Origin: Silvibacterium bohemicum
Lineage (GTDB): Bacteria > Acidobacteriota > Terriglobia > Terriglobales > Acidobacteriaceae
Assembly (NCBI RefSeq): GCF_001006305.1
Contig: NZ_LBHJ01000003.1
Coordinates: 248,001 to 312,000, forward strand
DNA: 64,000 nucleotides
Direction: 5' to 3'
In this document: positions 8,766-17,559 of the stretch, piece by piece
Layout of the letters: each line of letters begins with the position of its first letter
How positions within the stretch are numbered: position 1 is the stretch's first letter
Program-made: the position numbers and the translations under genes
Notes under the pieces: model-generated
What the model was told of the DNA's origin: nothing
The model's input: the letters and a program-made list of their open reading frames with translations, nothing else
The model's database searches: none

Positions 8766-9803
8766 TTAGTCCGCCTTCCGCCAGGTCGAGTCGCGATCGT
8801 ATCGCGTCAGGGACTTTACAGTCTCCTCAGTGCGCCGGCCAAGATCTTTTTCATAGACAACGCCATCCTGGTCCACGAGGAAGGTCATGACTCCTGACGA
8901 CCGGTATTCTGCCGGGTATGCCAGGAATGCGAAACCGCGAGTCATTTTCCCGTCTACGATATAGCTTCGGTCGCCGCCCGCCGCGTGTCCTCCCTGGCCC
9001 GTCAATATTCGAAAATAATAGCCGTGAAACGGCTCCGGCTTCTGACTCGCATCCTGCGTATAGCCTTCGCTCTCCGCAGACGCCACAAGAGGGCCAAGCG
9101 GGCTATCCGTGTCCCCGGAGGCAGTTTTCCAGTAAAGGCCGTTTTGTTTATCTGGATCGCTTGAGATCTTCTGAGCATATTGTCGCTCGGAGCTACCGTC
9201 ATGCGGTTTTGCGTAGTATTCCTTCTGCGCGTCCACCAGTTCATCGCATATATGGATGACAGTCAGTTCGTTTTCTCCAATCCTGCGATATAGGATCTCC
9301 TGCTTGCCGGCTGCGGTGTCGAAATACCATGCGGAGCCTTTGTGCATGAGGGGAATAGGCGTCGGCCAGTTTTCGGCGCCGATGTACAGTGTCGTCATAC
9401 CGTCCGGCTCTGTTACCAGACGATGCATCTGCTGGTACTTTTGCACAAACTGCTCTCTCCTGCCCTTGTCTTCAGCTTCATCTCCCGACGAAACGATGTC
9501 CTTTGCATTCGGCCCGAGCACCTTCAACAACGTCTGCTGGTCATCCTTCTGAAGCGCCGTGACTAACGCCTGGCTCGCTTCTGCCGCGGACGCAAAAGTT
9601 TGTTGACCGGCTTCGGCTGGGTGCACCGGAAGCCTTCGCGCTGCCGGGGCCGCCTGCGGTTGGCTGGTGGACTGCCCCGTAGCCGTTCCCGGAACGATAC
9701 CCAGGCAGGCCGCGAAGGTGAACACGGCAGTTGTGTTGGCAATTGCGACCAGATATCTTCTTTTAGGATTGTGTCTTTCCGGCGAAATCATTGTTGTCTC
9801 CAT
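8766..9803 (-). CDS. DUF2950 family exported protein
   Basis: A 345-residue secreted or periplasmic protein: positively charged N-terminus, hydrophobic stretch (AIANTTAVFTFAACLGIV), then AQ-rich linker and the DUF2950 body with EASQALVTALQKDD, GPNAKDIVSSGD, WYFDTAAGKQEI, GYYFRILTGQG and TFLVDQDGVVYEKDLG. ATG 9803 is chosen because GGGAGAAG stands eight bases before it. The gene lies 63 bp after the DUF3300 gene; the two families commonly occur together, so a shared envelope role is likely, but neither has a known biochemical function. Confidence 0.82.
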   Translation of the reverse strand: METTMISPERHNPKRRYLVAIANTTAVFTFAACLGIVPGTATGQSTSQPQAAPAARRLPVHPAEAGQQTFASAAEASQALVTALQKDDQQTLLKVLGPNAKDIVSSGDEAEDKGRREQFVQKYQQMHRLVTEPDGMTTLYIGAENWPTPIPLMHKGSAWYFDTAAGKQEILYRRIGENELTVIHICDELVDAQKEYYAKPHDGSSERQYAQKISSDPDKQNGLYWKTASGDTDSPLGPLVASAESEGYTQDASQKPEPFHGYYFRILTGQGGHAAGGDRSYIVDGKMTRGFAFLAYPAEYRSSGVMTFLVDQDGVVYEKDLGRRTEETVKSLTRYDRDSTWRKAD

Positions 9804-9866
9804 CCTGGCTTCTCCCAACCTGCACTGTGCCTGCGGTGATTCCGCCGACGGCTACTTCCCTGGTCT

Positions 9867-11009
9867 TTACCGATGACCGCCGCCCCCGCCATGCATCCCT
9901 CCACCACCTCCGCGCATGCCGCCGCCTCCGCCGCGCATCCCACCGCCCATACTCGACATTCCACGGGAAGAAAAGCCTCGAGCATCTCCACCGCGGCTGA
10001 TTCCGCCGAAGGCTCCTTGACGCGCGCCTCCGTTTTGTCTGCCACCATTTTCTCGGCCGCTGTTATTTCTGCCACTGTTCTCCCGGCCGGCCTGGCCGCT
10101 GAAACCGCGCAAACTGCGGTCTCCGCGCGCGAACGACTGGCCTCCGCGGTAGTTCCCGTGGAAGTATGCATTGCGGTCATAAAACGCATGGCTCTGGAAC
10201 GCATATCGGCCACCGCCATACATCAAGCCTCTGTGTCGCCAGTCGAAGCCCCATGCGTTCCAGCCCCAGCCATACCCAAAGAACGGCTCGATGCCGAATC
10301 CAATACCGAAAGAGAGGTACGGACCATCGACGTCCCACCAGGGATAGAATCCCGGCCAAAGTCCTATGGGATACCCGTAAGCTAGTTCGGGATCGTAATC
10401 CGGCACGTAAACTACGTCTGGGTTTGCCGGTTGAATGACGACCGTGCTCCCATCGTTCGTTACGTTCTGTTGCGGAGTGGTTTTCAGATTGCCGGCTGCT
10501 TGTGCTTTCCCACGCATGAACTGGACGGCTGCCATGACATCCGCCTGCTGGTTGTAATTCGCGTCGCCGAGTTCGGAGGTCCACGAGAGGTTCTTATCCA
10601 AATCCGCAAGGACAGAAGGGAACTGAGTCAGGGCCTTCACGCTCGGATCCCAGTCCTGCTGGTTTACCTGGGTCCCCAGCGCCGCGCCTGTCAGGTTCGG
10701 ATTCTGCTGAAGGAACCGTTCCGCTTCGACAATCTGTGTTGGGTAAGTCGAAGCCGCAAGAATCTGCGCAACCAGTGCATCCGGGTAGAGCGCGATTGGC
10801 GAAACCAGGTCCTGCAGCTGCTCCGGGGTTAACGGCGCCGAGGTTGGTTGTCCCATGCCTGGCGGCGGGGCCTGAGCTGCAGGGGCGGCATCCTGACCGT
10901 GAAGCGGCGAGACCCACAGACTTGCCGCGCCCGTGATCAGGAGGAACGCAACCGTGTACGGAATAAAGCTGCTGATAATCTTCTTGCGACGACCGACGGG
11001 CGTTTTCAT
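9867..11009 (-). CDS. DUF3300 family exported protein with Gly/Met/His-rich tail
   Basis: A 380-residue protein. A signal peptide (KKIISSFIPYTVAFLLITG) leads into the DUF3300 core: LTPEQLQDLVSPIALYPDAL, VAQILAASTYPTQIVEA, QFPSVLADLDKNL, and NPDVVYVPDYDPE. The last 100 residues are low-complexity: aromatic GYGWGWN, then Asn/Gly/Arg repeats and a tail of GGGGGM units ending in HGGGGGHR. The tail could bind metal or cell-wall material; that is inference. ATG 11009 has GGAG six bases upstream. Site C lies 195 bp upstream. DUF2950 follows in the same operon. Confidence 0.82.
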   Translation of the reverse strand: MKTPVGRRKKIISSFIPYTVAFLLITGAASLWVSPLHGQDAAPAAQAPPPGMGQPTSAPLTPEQLQDLVSPIALYPDALVAQILAASTYPTQIVEAERFLQQNPNLTGAALGTQVNQQDWDPSVKALTQFPSVLADLDKNLSWTSELGDANYNQQADVMAAVQFMRGKAQAAGNLKTTPQQNVTNDGSTVVIQPANPDVVYVPDYDPELAYGYPIGLWPGFYPWWDVDGPYLSFGIGFGIEPFFGYGWGWNAWGFDWRHRGLMYGGGRYAFQSHAFYDRNAYFHGNYRGGQSFARGDRSLRGFSGQAGRENSGRNNSGRENGGRQNGGARQGAFGGISRGGDARGFSSRGMSSMGGGMRGGGGGMRGGGGGMHGGGGGHR

Positions 11010-11177
11010 CGTGCGCTCCGGTAAAGCTGAATGGATCGCCGGCGCCGCTAGGAGACCCTGTTCTCCCGAGTTGTCCCGGGACCCATGCGGCACAGCTCCA
11101 AAGGGCGCATTCTCACATGTTGCGACAATTGGCCTGCCTCCTGAACGTGATTCCTGCGGAATTACTTTCATACGGAT

Positions 11178-11220
11178 ATTCAATACTGCATGGTTCGAGC
11201 GTGCTGATCTCTTTTGCACA
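11178..11220 (-). promoter_or_regulatory. Crp-type class II promoter, site C (DUF3300-DUF2950)
   Basis: Read on the minus strand: dyad TGTGC-AAAAGA-GATCA at 11220-11205, 21-bp gap, hexamer TTGAAT at 11183-11178, start about 11171, leader about 160 nt. The left half is the full TGTGC form; the hexamer lacks the usual A at position 2. Confidence 0.5.
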
Positions 11221-11323
11221 CTCTCATCGGGATTCCCCGTGAGCAGAAAGCAAAATTGCTTCGCGCAGACGCTGACTTTCTCGATAACGATCGGCGACCG
11301 AAGACGGGCTCGCACACTCCCGG

Positions 11324-11956
11324 CTAAGAGGCCTTCACTGGAGGCTCGTGATATCGCCAAAGTGGGTATGGCACGCCGGCCAGCCGATTGATCGCCAGAG
11401 CCTGTGCTGTAAGCAGGACGACGGCGATCTCGATGATGACAAGGTCCCTGGGTTGCGAGATGATGCCGAGAGAAACGATGAGAGTCGTCGCTCCCGCAGG
11501 CGGATGGCTCACTCGGAACAGAACCATGAAGGCTCCTGTAGCCGAGAGCGAGAGCGCGGCAGCCAGAACTCTGGGGCCGTGGACGCCGGCGTGCATTGCG
11601 AAGGGCGGGCTGGAAGCTGTCGTAAGCGCGAAGGCGGCATAGCCGCAGATGAGGCCGATAGCGTGCCCCAAGATGGCATTGCGGGGACTGGAGGTCTCCG
11701 CCAGCGGCGAAAAGAAGAAGAGATACGCGGTCGGACCGAGCGATGGAAAGACAAATGGGCTGCCTGTAATCAGGGCAAGCAATGCGAGCAGCCCGATTGT
11801 AATGAAGCAGTTTACGCAGACATAAGCAGCCCAAACGAGGCGGGAAGAGAAGTGCCGCAGCAGCCACTCCAGCCGCAGGTGTGCAAGTAGCACACCAACG
11901 TGCTCGAAGTTCCCGTGCTCGGCGCGCGCATGACTCCGCTTATCGATGTAGGTCAT
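11324..11956 (-). CDS. HPP family membrane protein
   Basis: A 210-residue integral membrane protein of the HPP family, with about five transmembrane segments. It contains the name-giving motif in SHPPAGATTLIVSLG, plus FPSLGPTAYLFFFSPLAETSSPRNAILGH near the first half. Some plant and cyanobacterial HPP proteins move nitrite across membranes; here transport is only a possibility. Its ATG overlaps the stop of the upstream oxidoreductase gene by one base (TGATG), so the two are translationally coupled and may act together. Confidence 0.85.
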   Translation of the reverse strand: MTYIDKRSHARAEHGNFEHVGVLLAHLRLEWLLRHFSSRLVWAAYVCVNCFITIGLLALLALITGSPFVFPSLGPTAYLFFFSPLAETSSPRNAILGHAIGLICGYAAFALTTASSPPFAMHAGVHGPRVLAAALSLSATGAFMVLFRVSHPPAGATTLIVSLGIISQPRDLVIIEIAVVLLTAQALAINRLAGVPYPLWRYHEPPVKAS

Positions 11957-13623
11957 CAGATATTCGGGAGCAGATCGAAGTATTCGTCGTCTTCATTCTT
12001 CCCGCCTTCTCCCAGACCGATGGACTTCTCCGACTCGATGAACTCGATCCGCTCAATCCACTTGACCATCTTGTAGCCAAGTTGATTCTCAACTCGCAGC
12101 CTCAAGGGAGCCCCATAGACCTCAGGCAATGGCTTTCCATTCATCTCGGATGCAAGGAGGCATTCTGCTTGAAGTACATTTTCAAGGCTCTGGGTGTCGT
12201 AGTACGCGCCGCCATAAAGGGATCCGCCAAAGGAGAAGAACGCGACTGCCTTGGCATTCGGCTTCGGACGGACCAACTCGACAAGAGACTTCATGGGGAG
12301 GCCACCCCACTTCGCAATGCCCGTCCAACCCTGGATGCAGTGATGCATAGTGATGTGTTCCGTCTTTCCCAGGCTCTCGATATCAGCGAGAGAAAGCTCA
12401 ACCGGGTGGTCGACGAGGCCGCCCACTTTGAGCCTAAATCCCCGGAACCCACTTTTGGCCAGCTGTTTCCAATCCTCGCGCTCGGGCATCTTGCCGTTCG
12501 GCCAAAAGCGTGGAGAGATGTCATCCTCGCTGTAATGCTCACTGGGCGGAAGACGGTTCAGAGTCGTCAATAGCAGAGGGTAGGTAATGAACTTCTGCGC
12601 GTGCTGCAGGGAGCGGGGATAAAACCACGATACGTAATGCGCCGCGACCCAGGAGAGAAGGACCACGCCGATGCCGACGAAGCCCAGAATCATTCCCCGG
12701 CGAGTCAGGTCGTCTGTGCCCATCACGATGTGGTTCATGTTGCGAGCGAAGCCCGTCATAACGATCAGCGTCACATGCACGACGATGAACGCTAAGAAAC
12801 CGAGCATAGTCAGGAAGTGGATGGACCGCGCCGATTGCCTGCCGCCAAAGAGCTTCGCGTACCAGGGAAAGCGGTTGACCGCGGCAGGCGACATGGCAAT
12901 GCCAGTCAGGATGGCCAGAGGGCCGAAGACAAAGACGACAGAAAAATACGCGATTTGCTGTAGTGCATTGTAGCCATAGAAGCCGTTGAACTCGGGCGGC
13001 AAGTGGAATGTCGCATAATGCACCCAGGTATTCCAGGCCTGCAGCAGCACGAGCGGAGATTGTGGAACGAGCCGATGCCACTGCTCCGTATCGAAGAGCA
13101 TGATTACGAAGAAGAAGCCGGTGAGGATGAAGCCGTACACATTGAGGAAATGCCATGAGCGGGCAATTCCGACGGTGTGCCGATAGCCCGGCGTAGCAAC
13201 GACGGGCGAGATGTAACGAGCATCGTCCTTCGCCGTCCATATCCGATCCGTAGGAACCTTGATAGGCGTCAACCGGATCCATTCGCTGCCGGGTGTGCAG
13301 TTGTTGTTGAAATAGAGGCGAGGATGATCGACCAAGATCGACAGACCGCTCCGGATCAGCATCGTCACAAACACAAAGTTGAAGAAGTGGCAGTAGCGCA
13401 CCCACAACGGAAAGCCATGAGGTCCGGCAAAGTTATTGGGATAGATCTGGGGGACGGCGGGGATATGGGGAAGGCCGAAAACGAGAAACTCGATCCATGC
13501 CGCAAGCAGAGGCAGCAGCGCCAGCGCAATGGCAGTCATCAGGAACGAGGGCCGGACCCAGATGCGAAAGCGGCGATCGGAAGGGTAATGGACGGCGGCA
13601 TGTGCCGCATCGAACGAGATCAT
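11956..13623 (-). CDS. cytochrome b561-like membrane domain fused to a molybdopterin oxidoreductase
   Basis: A 555-residue fusion. Residues about 25-340 form a di-heme cytochrome b-like membrane module with several hydrophobic helices and histidines in RYCHFFN, ARSWHFLNVYG and IHFLTMLGFLAFIVVHV. Residues about 370-555 resemble the sulfite-oxidase-type Mo-cofactor domain: GFRLKVGGLVDHPVELSLADI, MHHCIQGWTGIAKWGG with the Mo-ligand-type cysteine, and GAPLRLRVENQLGYKMVKWIERIEF. The pairing recalls YedY-YedZ (MsrP-MsrQ), here in one chain. No Tat signal is seen, so the topology is unclear. HPP protein is coupled downstream. Substrate unknown. Confidence 0.8.
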   Translation of the reverse strand: MISFDAAHAAVHYPSDRRFRIWVRPSFLMTAIALALLPLLAAWIEFLVFGLPHIPAVPQIYPNNFAGPHGFPLWVRYCHFFNFVFVTMLIRSGLSILVDHPRLYFNNNCTPGSEWIRLTPIKVPTDRIWTAKDDARYISPVVATPGYRHTVGIARSWHFLNVYGFILTGFFFVIMLFDTEQWHRLVPQSPLVLLQAWNTWVHYATFHLPPEFNGFYGYNALQQIAYFSVVFVFGPLAILTGIAMSPAAVNRFPWYAKLFGGRQSARSIHFLTMLGFLAFIVVHVTLIVMTGFARNMNHIVMGTDDLTRRGMILGFVGIGVVLLSWVAAHYVSWFYPRSLQHAQKFITYPLLLTTLNRLPPSEHYSEDDISPRFWPNGKMPEREDWKQLAKSGFRGFRLKVGGLVDHPVELSLADIESLGKTEHITMHHCIQGWTGIAKWGGLPMKSLVELVRPKPNAKAVAFFSFGGSLYGGAYYDTQSLENVLQAECLLASEMNGKPLPEVYGAPLRLRVENQLGYKMVKWIERIEFIESEKSIGLGEGGKNEDDEYFDLLPNI

Positions 13624-13771
13624 TGCGTATGCCTTGAAATAGCTTCATGTACCCGGCAATAGTGGACCTGCAGAGTTTTACGTTTCCCCGTCGTGCCTGG
13701 GCCTGGTACCGGCGTGAGTAACCGTCAGCATGAACCGAAGCTCAAACGAATTCTCACTAAAACACCTCCAA

Positions 13772-14893
13772 CTAAGAACTGGAACCGACTGAACAACTGA
13801 GATTTCCGATAGCCGGATAGTCCGTATAGCCCCTTGCTCCGCCGCCGTAAAATGTTGCCGGGTCGGGGGCATTGAGCGGCTCATTCGCGCGAAAGCGCTC
13901 TACCAGATCGGGATTGGCTATGAACGGTCCCCCGAACGCCACCAGGTTGGCGTCGCCTGCCTCTATGCATTGAGCGGCAAGCTCGAGGGTATATCCATTA
14001 TTCGCCATATAGGTTCGATGAAACTTCTGACGCAGCGCGTGGAAATCGAAGCTCGGATCGATATCCCTCGGTCCGTTTGTCTGTCCTTCGATCACGTGAA
14101 GATAGACCGGCTTGAGACGGTCGAGCACCTTAACCACATCGGAGAATAGCTCTGTTGGATTGCTGTCATGAGCATCGTTGACCGAGCTTACCGGCGAGAT
14201 CCGCACCCCGACGCAATCCTCGCTCGCCTCTTCGATCACTCCCTGCATCACCTCAGTCAGGAAGCGGGTGCGGTTCTCGATCGATCCTCCATACTCGTCG
14301 GTTCTCTCGTTCGATCCGTCGCGGAGGAATTGGTCGATCAGATAGCCATTTGCAGCATGCACTTCAACCCCATCGAAGCCCGCCCACAACGCGTTTCGAG
14401 TCGCCAGAACGTATGCATCCACGATCTCCCGAATTTCATTCCTTTCAAGCGCGCGCGGTTCGGAGACCTCGACGAAACGGCCGTCGATGAAAGTCTGTGC
14501 TTTTGCGGGGATTGCGGACGGCGCCACTGGCGCTCTGTTATCCGGCTGTAAAGACGTATGGGAGATGCGACCTACATGCCAGAGTTGAAGAAAGATCCTG
14601 CCGCCGCAGGTATGTACGGCATGCGTCACCAATTCCCAGCCTGCGATCTGGGCCTCAGTGTATATCCCCGGTGTTCCATCGTAGCCGCGGCCCTCGGCGC
14701 TGATCTGTGTAGCTTCCGCGATGATTAGTCCAGCCGAGGCGCGTTGCGCGTAATACTCGGCCATGAGCGGAGTCGGTACGCCACCTTCTGCGGCGCGGCT
14801 CCTGGTCAGCGGAGCCATGACGATCCGGTTCGGAAGATCCAGGTCCCCGAGCGTGTAGTGTGAAAGAAGTAGTTCCGTAGTGTGCTTTGACAT
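13772..14893 (-). CDS. old yellow enzyme family alkene reductase
   Basis: A 373-residue FMN enzyme of the OYE/NemA type, which reduces activated C=C bonds and nitro compounds with NAD(P)H. Seen: LPNRIVMAPLTRSRA, the early TQIS loop, FLQLWHVGRISH, the active-site HAANGYLIDQFLRDGSN (His and Asn that bind the substrate carbonyl), RTDEYGGSIENR, VGVRISP, and the FMN-phosphate loop FGGPFIANPDLV. GGGGAG precedes ATG 14893. It follows the small gene at 14954-15295 by 60 bp, so both are probably transcribed from site D. Confidence 0.9.
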   Translation of the reverse strand: MSKHTTELLLSHYTLGDLDLPNRIVMAPLTRSRAAEGGVPTPLMAEYYAQRASAGLIIAEATQISAEGRGYDGTPGIYTEAQIAGWELVTHAVHTCGGRIFLQLWHVGRISHTSLQPDNRAPVAPSAIPAKAQTFIDGRFVEVSEPRALERNEIREIVDAYVLATRNALWAGFDGVEVHAANGYLIDQFLRDGSNERTDEYGGSIENRTRFLTEVMQGVIEEASEDCVGVRISPVSSVNDAHDSNPTELFSDVVKVLDRLKPVYLHVIEGQTNGPRDIDPSFDFHALRQKFHRTYMANNGYTLELAAQCIEAGDANLVAFGGPFIANPDLVERFRANEPLNAPDPATFYGGGARGYTDYPAIGNLSCSVGSSS

Positions 14894-14953
14894 GTGTGCT
14901 CCCCGAAACGCGATTTGATGCCGTGCCAGTGCCTGGCTCGAACATCCGGTCTT

Positions 14954-15295
14954 CTACAATCTCTTGTTCGTCTGTGCGCCCTGTTTCCAAAAGCCAGTGT
15001 CCGTCGGCAACAGAACCCACGTGGAACGGAACACCAATCGAAGGTCGTTAGGACCATCGGATCGCGGGGAGGCTCGGGTTCTTGATTGTGGTGTCACAAC
15101 CACACCGCCAGACGGATCCGTTTCAAGGGTAAGGCGAGTAGCACAAGAGGCACACAGCCAGATGTATTCCTTGTGATGCGGCGAGCGGACTGTCCTTCCC
15201 GGTCCAAGGGCGTAAAGTGCGCCGGCGCCAAATGCAGCTGCACCAAAAAGGTTCCAGCGTACAGCACACTGCGGATTGACGCATCGGCTATCCAT
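14954..15295 (-). CDS. small acidobacterial-type protein with two Cys pairs
   Basis: A 113-residue protein with CVNPQC near the N-terminus, a short hydrophobic GAAAFGAGALYALG, and IWLCASCATRLTLE (residues about 48-61). The Cys pairs and the WLCxxC motif look like a zinc-knuckle protein of unknown function. ATG 15295 is chosen because AGAGAG lies before it and the sequence upstream of it lacks similarity to the rest; a TTG at 15328 is possible. It lies between site D and the OYE gene. Confidence 0.6.
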   Translation of the reverse strand: MDSRCVNPQCAVRWNLFGAAAFGAGALYALGPGRTVRSPHHKEYIWLCASCATRLTLETDPSGGVVVTPQSRTRASPRSDGPNDLRLVFRSTWVLLPTDTGFWKQGAQTNKRL

Positions 15296-15503
15296 GTGTA
15301 TCTCTCTGGCAAATCCCTCTCTCGGCAATATAAGGGACCTGGAGGCTGCAGAGATGTGATGAGCGTCACCGGGACGAGTGGCCGAACTTGAAGCTTGCGC
15401 CCACTAGCTGAATTCATCTTCTCAATTTCATCCCGCCGATACGGATGCTGGATGTCGCAACGGTCTAAGCCTCGACGATCCCCTTGAATCGCGTCTCTTG
15501 GCG

Positions 15504-15546
15504 ATTGTCTCCCTCTGAAGATGGCGAAGCTGTACAGTTTTGCTCA
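15504..15546 (-). promoter_or_regulatory. Crp-type class II promoter, site D (small Cys protein-OYE)
   Basis: Minus strand: dyad TGAGC-AAAACT-GTACA at 15546-15531, 21-bp gap, hexamer GACAAT at 15509-15504, start about 15497, leader about 200 nt. The gap between 15296 and 15821 contains no other gene that I can support, and no comparable site faces the CHAD gene. Confidence 0.68.
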
Positions 15547-15821
15547 CGGAGGGTGGGGCCGTCAAAGCTCATAATTACGCTCGCTCGGTCCTCTTCATCG
15601 CGGAGGTACTCGCATCTCTTGGCACTACAAAACAATGAAGTGATGCGCGGCAGAGACGACTAGGATCGCTCGGATTGATATCGGAATAAAAGCGCATTGC
15701 TACCTCTTGGCTCCTCACACAACGATTCTCATCAGAAGATCGCTAACGCTGGATCGGCACTCAAAATGCTATCGTTTCCAAGTCGCTTCTCGTATCGAAT
15801 GAAGTGTCTGGAGGAGTTACG

Positions 15822-16772
15822 ATGAGTAAGCCTCGGCCCTTGCTCGTGTCTTCTCCGACCATCATCAGATTTCCGATGAACACGTTTCCAGATCGGGTGG
15901 CGGCACTCAATGGCGCGATTTCGACCTGTACCGCTAAACCAACGGTAGTAGCAGTGCAAGGCTTGCGGAAAGCTGTTCGGCAGGTGGAAGCACAGTTGAC
16001 ACTCCTTGATCTCATTCGAGATCGACTTCCACATCGTGCTGCTCAGTCACGCGAGGCCTGGCTTCTCCTCAAGAAGGTCCGGGGCGCAGCCGGTACGGTA
16101 CGCGATCTAGACGTTCAAGGCGACCTGATTCACAAAGACACTTCGATAAAATCGAACGCGCGACTTGGCTCTCAGAATGACAACAAGAGAGGTGAAACAA
16201 AACATCTGCACAGGCAGCTAGCAAAGCGGCGAGAAGCCAAGGCTCTGAGGCTGGTGCGGGTTCTGGCTCAAAATGGTCATTCTTTGGCAGTCGCATTGCA
16301 AAGTCTCCAGCAGGCTCTCGAAGAGGTTAAGGAGCCGATCATCTCTGTTACCGAACTGGCCAGCCGCATTGGGAACTGGTTTGGGGCCAATACGATCCAT
16401 CTTCCTCAACGCATCGCGGCGAGAAGGACTCACGCGGAACTAGAGAGTCGAGCCGGAAGAGAACGTGCGATTAGTCTGCTGGAGATGCATGAACTGCACA
16501 ATTTGCGCAAGACCGCAAAATTATGCCGATATCTGGTTCAGGTTCTTCCGATCTCTTCTAAAACAACTCAAAAGTTGATAAAGCAGCTTAGAGCAATTCA
16601 GAAGACAGGGGGAAAGTGGCATGACTGGTTCTTGCTGGCGGAGATTGCGACCAGACATGAAGGTAAAAAGAGCAGCTTGACGGAACGGTACGTCCAACTG
16701 CGAGACAACGCCCGCATAAACTACATTCAGAAGTTGGCTAGTTTCTCATGGGTTGATCCAGCCAAAGCCTAA
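15822..16772 (+). CDS. CHAD domain protein
   Basis: A 316-residue, strongly basic helical protein. The central and C-terminal parts match the CHAD domain, a helical bundle with conserved basic residues that binds inorganic polyphosphate: VQGLRKAVRQVEAQL, RGAAGTVRDLDVQGD, HNLRKTAKLCRYLVQVL and KTGGKWHDWFLLAEI. ATG 15822 is chosen over an upstream GTG because GGAGGAG lies six bases before it. A PPK2 polyphosphate kinase is encoded elsewhere in the window, so a link to polyphosphate is plausible. It is a single-gene unit. Confidence 0.82.
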   Translation: MSKPRPLLVSSPTIIRFPMNTFPDRVAALNGAISTCTAKPTVVAVQGLRKAVRQVEAQLTLLDLIRDRLPHRAAQSREAWLLLKKVRGAAGTVRDLDVQGDLIHKDTSIKSNARLGSQNDNKRGETKHLHRQLAKRREAKALRLVRVLAQNGHSLAVALQSLQQALEEVKEPIISVTELASRIGNWFGANTIHLPQRIAARRTHAELESRAGRERAISLLEMHELHNLRKTAKLCRYLVQVLPISSKTTQKLIKQLRAIQKTGGKWHDWFLLAEIATRHEGKKSSLTERYVQLRDNARINYIQKLASFSWVDPAKA

Positions 16773-17178
16773 TTCTGGGAATTTCCGTTCAGGGTGCCTC
16801 GTCCGGGGCATATCCTCGGACTCGATCGCATCCTCTGATCGAAGCTTTGGCGCCCACCTTGGTCAGCTAGGCTGTCGACGCGATGAGATGGTTTGCGCGC
16901 TGTCTGCCACCTGCATCCGTGAATATTTCGGACGACTGAGCCCAATTGCTCAGCCCCGTCTAGCTCTGCATGAAATTCTGCTCTGGCTTGCTGTTAAAGG
17001 CACACAACGATTACGGATATCGTCTGTCTGAATTGCCGACTGGCAGGGAGTGAATGCAGACACCGAACGGGATGTTACCCTCCAACCGCGGGTAGACGGT
17101 CATGGGAAGAGATTCCGAGTTGAGAATCTGCGAATCTCAGGGTAGGACACTAGTAGCCGCATCGCGAGGAGACGCATT
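16773..17178 (+). other. intergenic stretch without recognisable gene
   Basis: About 400 bp between the CHAD gene and the acidic-protein gene. An open frame reaching 17031 has no family resemblance and no ribosome-binding site. No clear hairpin or promoter dyad was found. Confidence 0.5.
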
Positions 17179-17451
17179 ATGAACCGATACATACAGCCAT
17201 CGAATACAGATCGTGCCACTACGTCGCGAAGAGTCGGGTCTGGGCTAGCAGCTAAGGTTGACGACGGAGCCAAAGAGTCAAGCGTCGATGCCATTCTTAA
17301 GGCCGATGAAGAGAAGCAAATCAGACGGGATGTAGATCCGGATGAAGACCTCCGATTAGCCCTCGATGATGATGCTGCAGAGGAAGAAGACGACGATGAG
17401 TTGGAACAGGAAGAAGAAGTAGACGAAGAGGCCAGAGCAAATGAGCGTTGA
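17179..17451 (+). CDS. small acidic hypothetical protein
   Basis: A 90-residue protein whose C-terminal half is almost entirely Asp/Glu (runs such as EEEDDDELEQEEEVDEE), preceded by a mixed basic N-terminus. A clear GAGGAG lies eight bases before ATG 17179. The acidic tail suggests a chaperone-like, divalent-cation or basic-protein binding role, but this is a guess. The serine-rich open frame on the other strand is its mirror image and not a gene. It converges with the proton-ATPase gene. Confidence 0.5.
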   Translation: MNRYIQPSNTDRATTSRRVGSGLAAKVDDGAKESSVDAILKADEEKQIRRDVDPDEDLRLALDDDAAEEEDDDELEQEEEVDEEARANER

Positions 17452-17559
17452 TCCACGCTCGCGCGTCATACGTTGTGGCGCGCAATCCATTGGATCTGAT
17501 ATCGACATGAAAGCCTGAAGACGAATTCATCCGATCTGCTCCGGGGCTGCTCCTTTCTC

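Noticed and set aside
9867-11867. Very long minus-strand frame extending upstream of the DUF3300 start
   Set aside because: The signal peptide and ribosome-binding site place the start at 11009; the upstream part overlaps the HPP gene in another frame and covers site C.
17100-17456. Serine-rich open frame on the minus strand
   Set aside because: Antisense of the Asp/Glu-rich gene at 17179; GAA/GAT runs give Ser/Phe codons on the other strand. No ribosome-binding site.
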